Below are positions 25,480-34,200 of a stretch of DNA of 64,000 nucleotides, piece by piece. The notes under the pieces were generated by a model that had not been told where the DNA came from, searched no databases, and saw only the letters and a list, made by a program, of their open reading frames with translations. Source of the DNA: an uncultured Alistipes sp. (lineage in GTDB: Bacteria; Bacteroidota; Bacteroidia; Bacteroidales; Rikenellaceae). Numbering within the stretch: position 1 is the first letter of the stretch; each line of letters starts with the position of its first letter. The position numbers and the translations under genes were made by a program. The stretch is taken from contig CALDPX010000047.1 of the NCBI GenBank assembly GCA_937911745.1, positions 1 to 64,000 of the forward strand, given 5' to 3'.

Positions 25480-26670
25480 CTACTCCACCTTAGGAGCAAG
25501 AGTTACCACCACTGCCTTATGGTCGGAGTACTCCAAATCGTAGGAGTTGTATTGTTTGACGTTAAAGTGCTCCTCGGCAGGCAGTACGTAGTCTATGCGG
25601 AAGAGGTTATAGAGCCCCTTGAAGGTATATTCCGTACCCCTACCTCGCTCCCCATAGGCATCCGCGAGCCCCTCGGAGATAATTTGGTTATAGGTGTACG
25701 ATGCAGGCGTATCATTAAAGTCGCCACACACCACCACTCGATAGGGTGATTGCTCCACGATTTGAGCCACACACTCTGACTGCTCTGCCCTTTGGCGGTA
25801 GTTTTCTACCATCTTGGTCACCACTTTCGAGAGTTTCTCGCGAGCCATGGTGTCGTCTATGATTTGAGGAGAAAGAGTACCTCGACGTTCATCACTCGTA
25901 ATGCCCGTAGATTGAAGATGTAGGTTCACAATCCTCAGCGTATCCCTACCCACTTTCAGATCCGCCCATACACCATATATATTCTTCTCGTTTTGACCAA
26001 CAACCGAATGTCGCACAATGGGATAGGTGCTAAATATGGCATAACCCGACCCCTCTTGCAACTCTTCGTTGCCAACTTGTGCATTGGTAAAGAAGCCATA
26101 GCTCATCTTTCGGAGCCCCTGGCGGAATTCCGCAAAACTCTTGCTCGACGAAAAGTGTGCCTCCTGCAAGCAGGCAACCTGCACACCTTGTTCGTTCAGC
26201 CACTCACCCACACAATGATAGTTACTCACTCCTTCCGCGGAATCTTTATCGCTAAAATTCATCACATTGTAGGTGGCAACAACCAAATCATCACGACTTT
26301 TCTCAATCGTTTCATTATCTTCCATTAAGTCGGAGCGATAGAAAAGTCCTATATTGCTCTGTCCCACCACAAGCATTGTCGCCGAGAGGAAAAACCATCT
26401 CTTCCAGCGCACAACCCACCAAAGGGCGCACCCAATGTTCACAAGGTAGACAACCTGATAGAAGAGTCCCGCAAAGGCAAATATGGAGATTTTTTGAGGA
26501 CTAACAACACTCGCCAACACACCACCGAGCAGCGCCAAAGCCGAGGCAATGGATACTACAAACATCACTACATCCGCCACCCATAGCACAGCACTCTTCA
26601 CTCCCCCTTTGGGGCGTGTGCGCTGCACCTTGCGGTTTTCATCGTGGTAGTAGTTGGTGTGTCGAGCCAT
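25480..26670 (-). CDS. Membrane-anchored endonuclease/exonuclease/phosphatase family protein
   Basis: This 396-residue protein begins with a basic N-terminus, then three hydrophobic segments (about 25-110), and a C-terminal EEP domain facing away from the cytoplasm. Active-site motifs: ATYNVMNF, CLQEAHF, HLQSTGI, VCGDFNDTP and YSDHKAVVV. The domain cleaves phosphodiester or phosphomonoester bonds in nucleic acids, sphingolipids or inositol phosphates; the substrate cannot be told here. It lies 21 bp downstream of the rhomboid gene, probably in one operon with rhomboid and mutL. Confidence 0.9.
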   Translation of the reverse strand: MARHTNYYHDENRKVQRTRPKGGVKSAVLWVADVVMFVVSIASALALLGGVLASVVSPQKISIFAFAGLFYQVVYLVNIGCALWWVVRWKRWFFLSATMLVVGQSNIGLFYRSDLMEDNETIEKSRDDLVVATYNVMNFSDKDSAEGVSNYHCVGEWLNEQGVQVACLQEAHFSSSKSFAEFRQGLRKMSYGFFTNAQVGNEELQEGSGYAIFSTYPIVRHSVVGQNEKNIYGVWADLKVGRDTLRIVNLHLQSTGITSDERRGTLSPQIIDDTMAREKLSKVVTKMVENYRQRAEQSECVAQIVEQSPYRVVVCGDFNDTPASYTYNQIISEGLADAYGERGRGTEYTFKGLYNLFRIDYVLPAEEHFNVKQYNSYDLEYSDHKAVVVTLAPKVE

Positions 26671-26691
26671 TACTATTGATAATTTGCGGGG

Positions 26692-27351
26692 TTAGTACCA
26701 GATTTGATGTTTCTTCTTCCAATAGCGGAGTAACAGAAAGCCGAAAAGCATACCTCCCAAGTGAGCAAAGTGTGCTACATTGGAGCCACTCGAAGCCACG
26801 CCTCCCATTAGTTCCAACACACCATAAATCACAACAAACCATTTGGCTTTCAGTGCAATGGGCGGGAACATCAGCATTACCACATTATTGGGATGAATCA
26901 TACCATAGGCGAGCAGCAGACCAAACACCGCACCCGAAGCACCCACGGTCGAAAAGCGAGGCAGGGAGGTGTAGCCCTGAGCCACAAGCGAGGCTATCTC
27001 GGCATAATTAACACCCAGCTGAATGAGTGCCGCACCCACACCACAGACAAGGTAGTAGACCAAAAAGCGTTTGCTACCCAAATCATACTCCACAATACGT
27101 CCAAACATCCACAGAGCGAACATATTGAAGAAAAGGTGGGTGAAGTTGGCGTGCATAAACATATACGACACCGTCTGATAGAGTGTCTTCAACCCAACGG
27201 GAAAACTCAGCGCAAAGGTTTGATAGAACCAATCTTCGAGTCCACCGGGGAGGAGATTCTGTGTCAAGAAAACCAACACATTGATAATAAGAAGGTTCTT
27301 GACAACGGGCGGTATATGTATCTGCGGACGGTAGTATGCGTTATTATCCAT
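26692..27351 (-). CDS. Rhomboid-family intramembrane serine protease
   Basis: This 219-residue protein has six hydrophobic segments. The catalytic Ser139 lies in GASGAVFG, and the partner His194 or His197 in NVAHFAHLGG. The HANFTHLFFNMFAL loop (68-81) matches rhomboid conservation. It cleaves single-span membrane proteins within the bilayer. It lies 18 bp downstream of mutL and just ahead of the EEP gene on the same strand. Confidence 0.93.
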   Translation of the reverse strand: MDNNAYYRPQIHIPPVVKNLLIINVLVFLTQNLLPGGLEDWFYQTFALSFPVGLKTLYQTVSYMFMHANFTHLFFNMFALWMFGRIVEYDLGSKRFLVYYLVCGVGAALIQLGVNYAEIASLVAQGYTSLPRFSTVGASGAVFGLLLAYGMIHPNNVVMLMFPPIALKAKWFVVIYGVLELMGGVASSGSNVAHFAHLGGMLFGFLLLRYWKKKHQIWY

Positions 27352-27369
27352 TTATTATCTCATTTTTAT

Positions 27370-29220
27370 CTACAACAACATTGTCTTCAATTCTGCCACA
27401 TCAAGCACCCTTACCACAACCCTACCATCGGGCGTGATAGTCGATTTCACATCCGAGAGCGACACCAAAAGTGCCTCAATCTCCTCCTGAGAGAGTTCCT
27501 TCACACCGCTTGTGCGCGAGAGGATGAGAGCCAAGCGTTCCCTGCGACGTGCGCGACTCAAATCCACACCATCGCGCAGCGAGTCGAGCATATCGTAGAC
27601 CACATCCTCCAACTGAGCCATAGGCAGGTCGGCAGGCAGTGCCGAGAATTCAACGCTATTGGGGTCGGTTATGGTATATTCAAAGCCGAAATCGGCAAAA
27701 TAGTTCTCATTTTCGCGAAGCATCTCCACATCGTCACACGAGAGCACCATCCTTTCGGGGAAGAGCAGGCTCTGGCTTACGGAGTTACCACCATCGAGCA
27801 GCATCATATAGCGGTTGTAGAGCACAAGTTGTCGTGCCCTTGCCAAATTGACAACAGCAAGTCTGCCGCCGAGGGTTGTTGCCGCATAGCCTCCCGAGAG
27901 TCGTAACACACCCTTATAGGCGCATCCCTCGGTGCAGAGTTCCAATTCAGCCTGACGGGGTTCCTCGAAGCCCTCAATAAAATCTGCCATACTACTCTCA
28001 AACTCCCTCTCCCTGCTACTTGCTACCGATGTGGGATAGGACTCAGCACATCCACTCACAAACGAGGGGCTACCACTGCTCTGCGTCTTGCTTTGTGGCT
28101 CCTCACCCTCCTCATCGAAGGGGTTATAGAAGGGGTTAAAGGCGGTGCGGGGCTCGCTGAATGTTCCGCCACGCTCCCTATCGAGTACGGGTATCTGCAC
28201 CTCGCCCTCGTCCTCAAAATCCATCATAGGCACTGCACCCGTTTTGGCAAGCGACTCGCGGACAGCGGCACTTACAATCTGCCAAATCTCCGAATCCTCG
28301 CTAAACTTGACCTCGGTCTTTTGTGGGTGGACATTGACATCCACCTTATGTGTATCGACCGTAAGGTAGAGGAAATAGGAGGGTGTGACGCCTGCGGGGA
28401 TGAGTTTTTCGTATGCCGACATCACTGCCTTGTGCAAATAGGGGCTCTTGAAGAACCTACCATTCACAAAGAAGAACTGCTCCTCTTTGCGCTTTTTGGC
28501 AGCCTCGGGACGTCCCACAAAGCCCTCTACGCTAACGATTGAGGTCTGAGTAGACACCTCCAAGAGTTGCGAGGCAATGCCCCTACCCATAACAGCACCA
28601 ATCCTGCCTTTGAGCGTGCTGACGGGGAGGTTGTAGAGCGGTGCATCGTCCTTATAGAGTGAAAAAGCAACCTCGGGGTGGCAGAGTGCCACGCGCTTAA
28701 ACTCGGTCTTTATCTTACCCGCCTCCCTCTCGCTACTCTCCAAGAATTTGCGCCTTGCAGGGACATTGTAGAAGAGGTTGCAGACCTTGAAGTTACTGCC
28801 CTTAGGTGCCACCACCAACTCCTGAGAGCGGAATTCTCCACCCTCAATCACTATCTGTGTTGCCAGCTCGTCATCTTCGGTGCGGGTGGTAAGTTCCACC
28901 TCCGCCACTGCCGCAATAGAAGGCAGAGCCTCGCCCCTGAAACCGAAGGTTGCAAGGGTGTATATATCATCGAGCGAGGTAATCTTGCTTGTAGCGTGTT
29001 TGTCGAAGGCGAGCCTCGCGTCTGCGGGAGTCATACCCGAGCCGTTGTCTATAACCTGCACAAGTTCCCTGCCGTCGGCACGGAAATTCACAATCACCTC
29101 CGTAGCACCGGCATCAATGGCGTTCTCAGTCATCTCCTTCACAACCGAAGATGGCGAGCCGACCACCTCACCGGCGGCTATCTGATTGGCAACACTATCG
29201 GGTAAAACACGAATCTTCAT
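27370..29220 (-). CDS. mutL: DNA mismatch repair protein MutL
   Basis: The start is the ATG at 29220 (MKIRVLPDSVANQIAAGEV); the upstream frame is repeat sequence encoding ILNSQFSILNS. The 616-residue protein has a GHKL ATPase with ENAIDAGAT, DNGSGM, TFGFRGEAL and GRPEAAKKRKEEQFFFVNGR, then a Ser/Glu-rich linker and a C-terminal dimerisation domain. In that domain the position of the usual DQHA endonuclease motif reads VNLARARQLVLY, with D, Q and H all gone. MutL here may therefore lack nicking activity and act as a matchmaker only. A heptad repeat lies directly against the start codon. Confidence 0.93.
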   Translation of the reverse strand: MKIRVLPDSVANQIAAGEVVGSPSSVVKEMTENAIDAGATEVIVNFRADGRELVQVIDNGSGMTPADARLAFDKHATSKITSLDDIYTLATFGFRGEALPSIAAVAEVELTTRTEDDELATQIVIEGGEFRSQELVVAPKGSNFKVCNLFYNVPARRKFLESSEREAGKIKTEFKRVALCHPEVAFSLYKDDAPLYNLPVSTLKGRIGAVMGRGIASQLLEVSTQTSIVSVEGFVGRPEAAKKRKEEQFFFVNGRFFKSPYLHKAVMSAYEKLIPAGVTPSYFLYLTVDTHKVDVNVHPQKTEVKFSEDSEIWQIVSAAVRESLAKTGAVPMMDFEDEGEVQIPVLDRERGGTFSEPRTAFNPFYNPFDEEGEEPQSKTQSSGSPSFVSGCAESYPTSVASSREREFESSMADFIEGFEEPRQAELELCTEGCAYKGVLRLSGGYAATTLGGRLAVVNLARARQLVLYNRYMMLLDGGNSVSQSLLFPERMVLSCDDVEMLRENENYFADFGFEYTITDPNSVEFSALPADLPMAQLEDVVYDMLDSLRDGVDLSRARRRERLALILSRTSGVKELSQEEIEALLVSLSDVKSTITPDGRVVVRVLDVAELKTMLL

Positions 29221-29300
29221 AGAGTTGAGAATTGAGAATTGAGAATTGAGAATTAAAAACTTGTGCCGAAGGCACTCCACAATTTTCAATTTTCAATTAA
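29221..29300 (-). repeat. Heptad array abutting the mutL start codon
   Basis: AATTGAG-type heptads (29221-29254) lie next to the mutL ATG. Then come a small hairpin GTGCC-GAA-GGCAC (29263-29275) and an AATTTTC array up to the preceding stop codon. The whole mutL 5' spacer is repeat. Confidence 0.85.
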
Positions 29301-29606
29301 TTAAAAGTTTATGCTTCGCAGCAGAAGGTAGAAACCCGCGATAAGCAACACCACAAACAAAAGCCTTGTCATATTGCTCTTCTTGCGGGCTGCCACATCG
29401 CGCTCGGTGCGCAACATACGCTGCTCGGCACGAGCACGGAGCAGGTCGCCGGGTTTACGCTCGCTCTGTGTGCCATCATCCTCCAAGGGGGCGTGACCGA
29501 GTTCTATACGCCTCTGATTACGAGCCTCCTTCTCGGCATCGTAGTAGCGAGGATTATAACTAAATTGGCGGGGCTTGCGCCTAATGGATTGACCTATTCC
29601 AAACAT
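29301..29606 (-). CDS. Small tail-anchored membrane protein of unknown function
   Basis: The 101-residue product is basic and hydrophilic for about 78 residues (FSYNPRYYDAEKEARNQRRIELG), with one C-terminal transmembrane segment LLFVVLLIAGFYLLL and a short tail. I recognise no family beyond similar small proteins next to mutL and rhomboid genes in Bacteroidales. Expression upstream of mutL on the same strand suggests the same transcript. Confidence 0.7.
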   Translation of the reverse strand: MFGIGQSIRRKPRQFSYNPRYYDAEKEARNQRRIELGHAPLEDDGTQSERKPGDLLRARAEQRMLRTERDVAARKKSNMTRLLFVVLLIAGFYLLLRSINF

Positions 29607-29675
29607 CTCTCAGTGGGTGTTATGTTGTACATTTGTGGGTGACTCGCAAAAAGCCACCCACAAAAATACGTTATT

Positions 29676-30842
29676 TTATCCGAAAAAATTGCGCATTCTA
29701 TCAAAAATGTTCTCCTCGCCACGCGGTGTGTCGGTTTTTTTGAAGTTGGGCTGTGCGGAGAGTTTTTCGAGCAGTTTTTTCTCCTCGGAGGTCAGTTTCG
29801 TCGGGATGATAATATCCACAACAGCCAAAATATCGCCCCTACCGTAGCCGTTCAGTTCGGGCAGACCTTTCCCTTTGAGCCTCAACACCTTACCCGCCTG
29901 CGTACCGGGAGCGATTTTAATGCGTGCTTTGGAGTCGATGGTGGGCACCTCTGCCTCGCCACCGAGGATGGCTGTTGTTACGGGAATTTTCAGGTTGTGC
30001 AGCAGGTCATCACCATCCCTAACGAGTTCGGGATTCTTCTCTTCCTCAATAACAACCAGCAGGTCGCCATTGATGCCGCCCCTGCGGGCTGCATTACCCT
30101 TGCCACTTACGGAGAGTTGCATACCCTCGGCAACACCGGCGGGGATGCGTATCTCCACAACCTCTTCGCCACGCACCACGCCCTCGCCACGACACTTCGA
30201 GCAGGGCGAAGTGATAACCTTACCCTCGCCACCGCAAGTGGGGCATACCCTCTGGGTTTGTGCCCTACCGAAGAAACTGTTTACCGTCTCGATGGTGTAG
30301 CCTGCGCCATTACAGTTGGGGCAGGTGGAGTGGCTGTGCGAGTCCTTAGCTCCCGAGCCACCACACTGGTCACAAGCGACCTGTTTGGCGATTTTAATCT
30401 TCTTGGTGCAACCCTCGGCAATCTCTTTGAGCGAGAGTTTAACCTTCACTCTCAGGTCACTACCGCGGTTGACACTCCTACCACGCGAGGAGCCGCCTCC
30501 GAAGCCACCAAAGCCTCCACCGAAGTGACCTCCGAAGATGTCGCCAAAGTTGCGGAAGATGTCCTCCATAGAGAAGCCTCCCGAGAAGCCGCCGCCACCG
30601 TAACCTCCGGCACCACCCTCCATACCTGCGTGACCAAATTGGTCGTAGCGAGCTCTCTTTTGCTCATCGCTGAGCACATCATAAGCCTCGGCAGCCTCCT
30701 TAAACTTCTCCTCAGCCTCCTTGTCGCCCGGGTTTTTGTCGGGGTGGTATTTGATGGCAGCCTTGCGGTATGCCTTCTTTATCTCATCGGCACTTGCGCT
30801 CTTCTCCACGCCCAGCACCTCGTAATAATCACGTTTTGCCAT
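29676..30842 (-). CDS. dnaJ: Chaperone DnaJ
   Basis: This is a co-chaperone that stimulates DnaK ATPase. The 388-residue protein has a J domain with HPD (YHPDKNPGD near 33-41), a Gly/Phe-rich stretch (about 72-125), four zinc-finger CxxCxGxG repeats (CDQCGGSG, CPNCNGAG, CPTCGGEG, CSKCRGEG) and C-terminal peptide-binding domains. It follows grpE on the same strand, but 279 bp of repeat sequence separates them. No CIRCE element is seen. A TTAGAC-type heptad array ends 9 bp from its start codon. Confidence 0.97.
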   Translation of the reverse strand: MAKRDYYEVLGVEKSASADEIKKAYRKAAIKYHPDKNPGDKEAEEKFKEAAEAYDVLSDEQKRARYDQFGHAGMEGGAGGYGGGGFSGGFSMEDIFRNFGDIFGGHFGGGFGGFGGGSSRGRSVNRGSDLRVKVKLSLKEIAEGCTKKIKIAKQVACDQCGGSGAKDSHSHSTCPNCNGAGYTIETVNSFFGRAQTQRVCPTCGGEGKVITSPCSKCRGEGVVRGEEVVEIRIPAGVAEGMQLSVSGKGNAARRGGINGDLLVVIEEEKNPELVRDGDDLLHNLKIPVTTAILGGEAEVPTIDSKARIKIAPGTQAGKVLRLKGKGLPELNGYGRGDILAVVDIIIPTKLTSEEKKLLEKLSAQPNFKKTDTPRGEENIFDRMRNFFG

Positions 30843-30851
30843 ACTATTGTT

Positions 30852-31121
30852 TGTCTAACGTCTAACGTCTAATGTCGATAGTCCTAAGGCTTATGAGAGT
30901 TATGGGAGATATGGGAAATTCTCAATTCTCAATTGACCAGCCTTCGGCTGCTCTAAAATGCTCCCGCTCGGCATAGTCTGCAAGCAGCCTCTGCCCTCGC
31001 TTACTCGCATTTGCCTCAATTCTCAATTCTCAATTCTCAATTCTCAACTCTCAATTCGCCAGCGAGTGCATATCGTGCCGCAGATGCGGTGCGAGATGTG
31101 CTCGCCCACGAGATGCGCTCG
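30852..31121 (-). repeat. Composite repeat block between grpE and dnaJ
   Basis: From the dnaJ side: a TGTCTAA/CGTCTAA heptad array (30852-30876), ATAGTCCTAAG, GAGAGTTATGGGAGATATGG, CTCAATT heptads, then a block with GCTCCCGCTCGGCATAGTCT and CTGCCCTCGCTTACTCGC, more CTCAATT heptads (31014-31062), and GCGAGTGCATATCGTGCCGC. The same order, without the second heptad array, occurs at 50162-50315. No gene is seen. Confidence 0.8.
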
Positions 31122-31709
31122 CTACTCGCCCACTACCACTTTGGCGTAGCGAATAACCTTCTCTTTGAGTTTGTAACCCTTCTGCACCACGTCAATCACT
31201 TTGCCCTTCTGCTCATCGCCTGCGGGGAATTTGGCAACAGCCTCGTGGAGGTCGGTATCGAGCATCTCGCCCTTAGCCTCAATCTCGTTCACGCCTTTTG
31301 CTTTAAGAGCATCGCGCATCTTCTGCCAGATGAGTTCCACACCCTCGCGCACCGATGCCACATCCGTTGCACTCTGCATTGCCGAGAGCGCACGATCAAA
31401 ATCGTCCATCACCGAGAGCATCGACTTGATGACATCCTCGCCACCGCTCTCTATGAGGTCCATCTTCTCCCTGAGGGTACGTTTGCGGTAATTGTCGAAC
31501 TCAGCACTCAGACGCAAGTACTTATCCTTCCACTCCTCGGCCTCCTTGTTGGCTTGCGCCATTTTGTCAGCCTCTGCCACGTCACCCTCTGCCACTTTGT
31601 CAGCATCGGGAGTTTCGACAGTGGTGGTCTCTTCCTGTTTTACCTCTTTGTTTTCGTTTTCAACCTGCTGATTATCAGCAGTTGTTTTGGTTTTATCACA
31701 TTTGGTCAT
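31122..31709 (-). CDS. grpE: Nucleotide exchange factor GrpE
   Basis: This 195-residue protein exchanges ADP for ATP on DnaK. It has an acidic, low-complexity N-terminus (about 1-60), the long coiled-coil helix (KDKYLRLSAEFDNYRKRTLREK), and the C-terminal beta domain with GEMLDTDLHEAVA and VVQKGYKLKEKVIRYAKVVVGE, the GrpE signature. It lies upstream of dnaJ on the same strand. dnaK is not in the window. Confidence 0.95.
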   Translation of the reverse strand: MTKCDKTKTTADNQQVENENKEVKQEETTTVETPDADKVAEGDVAEADKMAQANKEAEEWKDKYLRLSAEFDNYRKRTLREKMDLIESGGEDVIKSMLSVMDDFDRALSAMQSATDVASVREGVELIWQKMRDALKAKGVNEIEAKGEMLDTDLHEAVAKFPAGDEQKGKVIDVVQKGYKLKEKVIRYAKVVVGE

Positions 31710-31810
31710 ATCTATTTTTATTTGTTTCCTACTATAAGTTGTTCAAATTGTGTGCCGAGCGTTTTTGGGTAGTTATAGTCACCCCATCGCCGACATCGAG
31801 GTGCAAAAGT

Positions 31811-31850
31811 CCGAAATAAAAAACCGCACCAAACTTTTGTTTGATGCGGT
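31811..31850 (-). terminator. Terminator of the tRNA-Leu gene
   Basis: On the minus strand a 12-bp stem (one G-U pair) with loop AAAA is followed by TTTTTTATTT. It lies just downstream of the tRNA. Confidence 0.92.
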
Positions 31851-31860
31851 CTTCGTAGTG

Positions 31861-31945
31861 TGCCCAGGACAAGAGTCGAACTTGCACGACCTAAACGGTC
31901 ACTACCCCCTCAAAGTAGCGTGTCTACCAATTCCACCACCTGGGC
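31861..31945 (-). tRNA. tRNA-Leu (anticodon GAG)
   Basis: This 85-nt gene folds into a class II tRNA. Acceptor GCCCAGG pairs with CCTGGGC, discriminator A. The D arm has TGGTAGACA. The anticodon stem CTACT/GGTAG holds loop TTGAGGG with GAG. A long variable arm (GTGACCGTTTAGGTCGT) is typical of Leu, and the T arm has GTTCGAC. CCA is not encoded. It has its own promoter, a leader of about 90 nt and a terminator. Confidence 0.95.
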
Positions 31946-32274
31946 ATAAAACAAGGAAATCAGGGTTGGCAAGGTGCCTTAGCCCCTCATTCCTTCACTA
32001 ACCTAAAACTACTAACCTAAATGAACCTTAAAAACTTCGCCGCAAAGGTAAGTAAGAGTTTCGATTTCGCCAAATCTGCAACGCAAATTTTACGATTAAT
32101 TAACAATGCATCTCTCAATGAACCTCACGTTTTGCGGAAAAGCCCACAAAAGTACATATAATTTTTGTTTCTCCAAATTTTTCGTTCAAAAAAAGTTTGC
32201 GGGCAACAAAATTGTTGCCCGCAAACCAAAGAACATTTCAAAGTAAATAGACTCCCTTATCCCTTATGGGTTTT
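31946..32274 (-). promoter_or_regulatory. tRNA-Leu promoter and shared leader; remainder empty
   Basis: Minus-strand promoter: TTTG (plus 32071-32074), 20-bp spacer, TACCTTTG (plus 32043-32050). The leader segment 31997-32039 is nearly identical to 37165-37206 and holds two tandem copies of TTTAGGTTAGTAG. A hairpin AAGGAA/TTTCCTT precedes the tRNA. 32075-32274 shows only AT-rich sequence and a weak palindrome GCGGGCAAC/GTTGCCCGC near 32199-32225 after the lipoprotein stop, a possible terminator. Confidence 0.7.
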
Positions 32275-33984
32275 CTACCACTCCGAAACATAGGGAGTAT
32301 CCCACGAAGTCCAATCACCCACAAGATCGTAGGTTGTAATGGTCTCTTCACCCGTCTCGCTATCTTTCTGGTATACATCAACCAATTTACCCTCGATTTG
32401 GAATCCGTAATAAGCCTTTACCCTACCCTCATCGCTTGCATCAGCTGCATCGGGGAAGCGCTTGATTGCAACGCGACCATCGGTGATGGCGTGACTATAA
32501 ATACCCGCGTATGCGTCCGAGAAGTTACCGCTTACAATATCGTACCAAATAGGCTCGGCATTAATCTCGGGCAGCGCACCCTCTACGGTCATAATCATTG
32601 TTGTGAAGCCACCGTGGAAGTTGAAGGTGTGAGTATTGCCCTCGGTAGTAACATCAACATACATCGACTCCATTCTCATAGTGGGAACCTCTTCCGAAGG
32701 ACCAAAACCGAGCGAACCCTTATAGACTGCTTTCAGAGTGCTTACCGACTGATCCATAAGCGACTGCAATTTGAGCGAGAAGGTAATCTCGTAGTAGTCT
32801 ACCCCCTTGTCCATATCGGTAACCACATCTACATAACTATCCTCACCGGTCAAGATAATCGAAGGAATCATCATGTCGTCCTGATAGAACGAACCGGCAG
32901 GAGCACCCTCTACCACATAGATCCAATTCTTGCCGAAGCCTGCTGCATTTGCTGCATCTGCGCTACCGAAGACCTGATATCTACCATCTGTGAGATACTT
33001 CTTCGCGGGGTCGCTATAAAATTGCAGATCAAGAACCGAAATGCCTTCGGCAGGCTGGAACTGAATCTCGTAGTGTCCGGACTCGCCACTTGTGCCAACC
33101 ATAGGAATGCGGGTAAATACAATGGTACCATCATCCTGGCTACCACCAAGACCCGTCATAGTTACATCACCATCGTACTCAAAGATTGCGGTATCGTTCG
33201 ACATAAGAATAAACTCGCCATCCAAACGAATCTTCTTACCCTCATCGTAGAGTTCCACCTCCATCGAGCCCTCCGAAATTGCGATAGGCAGACCATTGTG
33301 CTCCACCACAATACTATTGAAGTCGATGTTGGTGGGCGATGCACCGCCAACGGAGTATACACCGGCAGGAATTGCACCATTCAAACCAGCCTCGGTGTAG
33401 AGATTGAATTCGAAACTGAAATTGCCATTATCATCTTGGAGCGAGAAAGCATAGCGATCCATCGCAGAGAGAGCCCTAAGATTGATAGCACAACTTGTAG
33501 CCTCGGGGAGTGTAATAGTGTCGTACTGGTGTGCAAGGGTTTTCATCTCCACACACTCCGAAAGTACCTTCACATCACCCTGGAAACCTGCCGCATAAAC
33601 AAGGTAGTTTGTGTCTGCAAGGCGACCATCAAAGACAATCTCGCACGAAGTGTTGGGCTCGGGTACCATATTGGGCGAACTGAGTACGAACTCCGTAAGG
33701 TCAAAGCCCTCTTCGGCTGAAATCTGAGCCATCATATCCTCAGCAACTGCAACAAAGAAAGCCCTCTTTACATTTTCAGAGGTTACAGTAAACGAAATCC
33801 AATCCTCGCCTACTTCGCCTGCTGTAACGCTAATGGTTGGCTCTTTTTGTTCAGGCTGTTCGGGTTGTTCGGGTTGTTCGGGTTCACTGGGGGTTGTGGG
33901 CTCAGGTTTCTCCTCACAAGCCGCCATCATAACACTCATCACAACAACGAGTGCCATTGAGAAAAATTTAGTGAGTTTTTTCAT
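32275..33984 (-). CDS. Large modular surface lipoprotein, related to the one at 14.7 kb
   Basis: This 569-residue lipoprotein has a signal ending MMAAC, then an acidic Pro/Glu-rich spacer with a short PEQPEQPEQ repeat, as in surface-exposed Bacteroidetes lipoproteins. A beta-sandwich-like domain (about 50-150, TISVTAGEVGEDWISFTV) follows, then beta-rich modules with GVY/GRY turns after I/L-x-x-G and closing FEYDGDV or VYKGSL strands, the same pattern as in the 496-residue lipoprotein. No enzymatic motif. A carbohydrate- or host-binding role is possible but unsupported. A good promoter lies just upstream. Confidence 0.75.
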   Translation of the reverse strand: MKKLTKFFSMALVVVMSVMMAACEEKPEPTTPSEPEQPEQPEQPEQKEPTISVTAGEVGEDWISFTVTSENVKRAFFVAVAEDMMAQISAEEGFDLTEFVLSSPNMVPEPNTSCEIVFDGRLADTNYLVYAAGFQGDVKVLSECVEMKTLAHQYDTITLPEATSCAINLRALSAMDRYAFSLQDDNGNFSFEFNLYTEAGLNGAIPAGVYSVGGASPTNIDFNSIVVEHNGLPIAISEGSMEVELYDEGKKIRLDGEFILMSNDTAIFEYDGDVTMTGLGGSQDDGTIVFTRIPMVGTSGESGHYEIQFQPAEGISVLDLQFYSDPAKKYLTDGRYQVFGSADAANAAGFGKNWIYVVEGAPAGSFYQDDMMIPSIILTGEDSYVDVVTDMDKGVDYYEITFSLKLQSLMDQSVSTLKAVYKGSLGFGPSEEVPTMRMESMYVDVTTEGNTHTFNFHGGFTTMIMTVEGALPEINAEPIWYDIVSGNFSDAYAGIYSHAITDGRVAIKRFPDAADASDEGRVKAYYGFQIEGKLVDVYQKDSETGEETITTYDLVGDWTSWDTPYVSEW

Positions 33985-34025
33985 AGTTATTTGTTGTTTT
34001 TGGTTGTTTTTGGTTGTTTTCGTCG

Positions 34026-34055
34026 CAAAAATAACAAATGTTTTCGAAATAGCAA
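34026..34055 (-). promoter_or_regulatory. Promoter of the modular lipoprotein
   Basis: Minus strand: TTG (plus 34053-34055), 19-bp spacer, TATTTTTG (plus 34026-34033). The leader contains TTGGTTGTTTT repeats (33990-34020). Confidence 0.6.
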
Positions 34056-34061
34056 TAGAGG

Positions 34062-34106
34062 ATTGAAAGTCGAGAGTTGAAAGTTGAGAGTTGAGAGTTG
34101 AGAGTT
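34062..34106 (-). repeat. Heptad array upstream of a promoter
   Basis: Several copies of GAGAGTT/GAAAGTT with period 7, ending about 7 bp from the -33 element of the lipoprotein promoter. Confidence 0.8.
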
Positions 34107-34169
34107 TTACCTTAATCTCCTTAAACTCCCTCGATTTCCCTCAACCCCTTTCTGATAGCATCCAACAGT

Positions 34170-34200
34170 AAAGCGCACCCCGAAGGATGCGCTTTTGTTG
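34170..34200. terminator. Terminator with UUCG-type loop
   Basis: AAAGCGCACCC pairs with GGATGCGCTTT (one G-U) around CGAA, TTCG on the minus strand. It lies right after the stop codon of the minus-strand gene at 34201; the better T-tract is on the plus strand. Confidence 0.75.

Noticed and set aside
30852..31062. CRISPR-like array
   Set aside because: The repeats are 7-mers without unique spacers and no cas genes are nearby.
30843..31121. CIRCE (HrcA) operator for dnaJ/grpE
   Set aside because: No TTAGCACTC/GAGTGCTAA inverted repeat is present.
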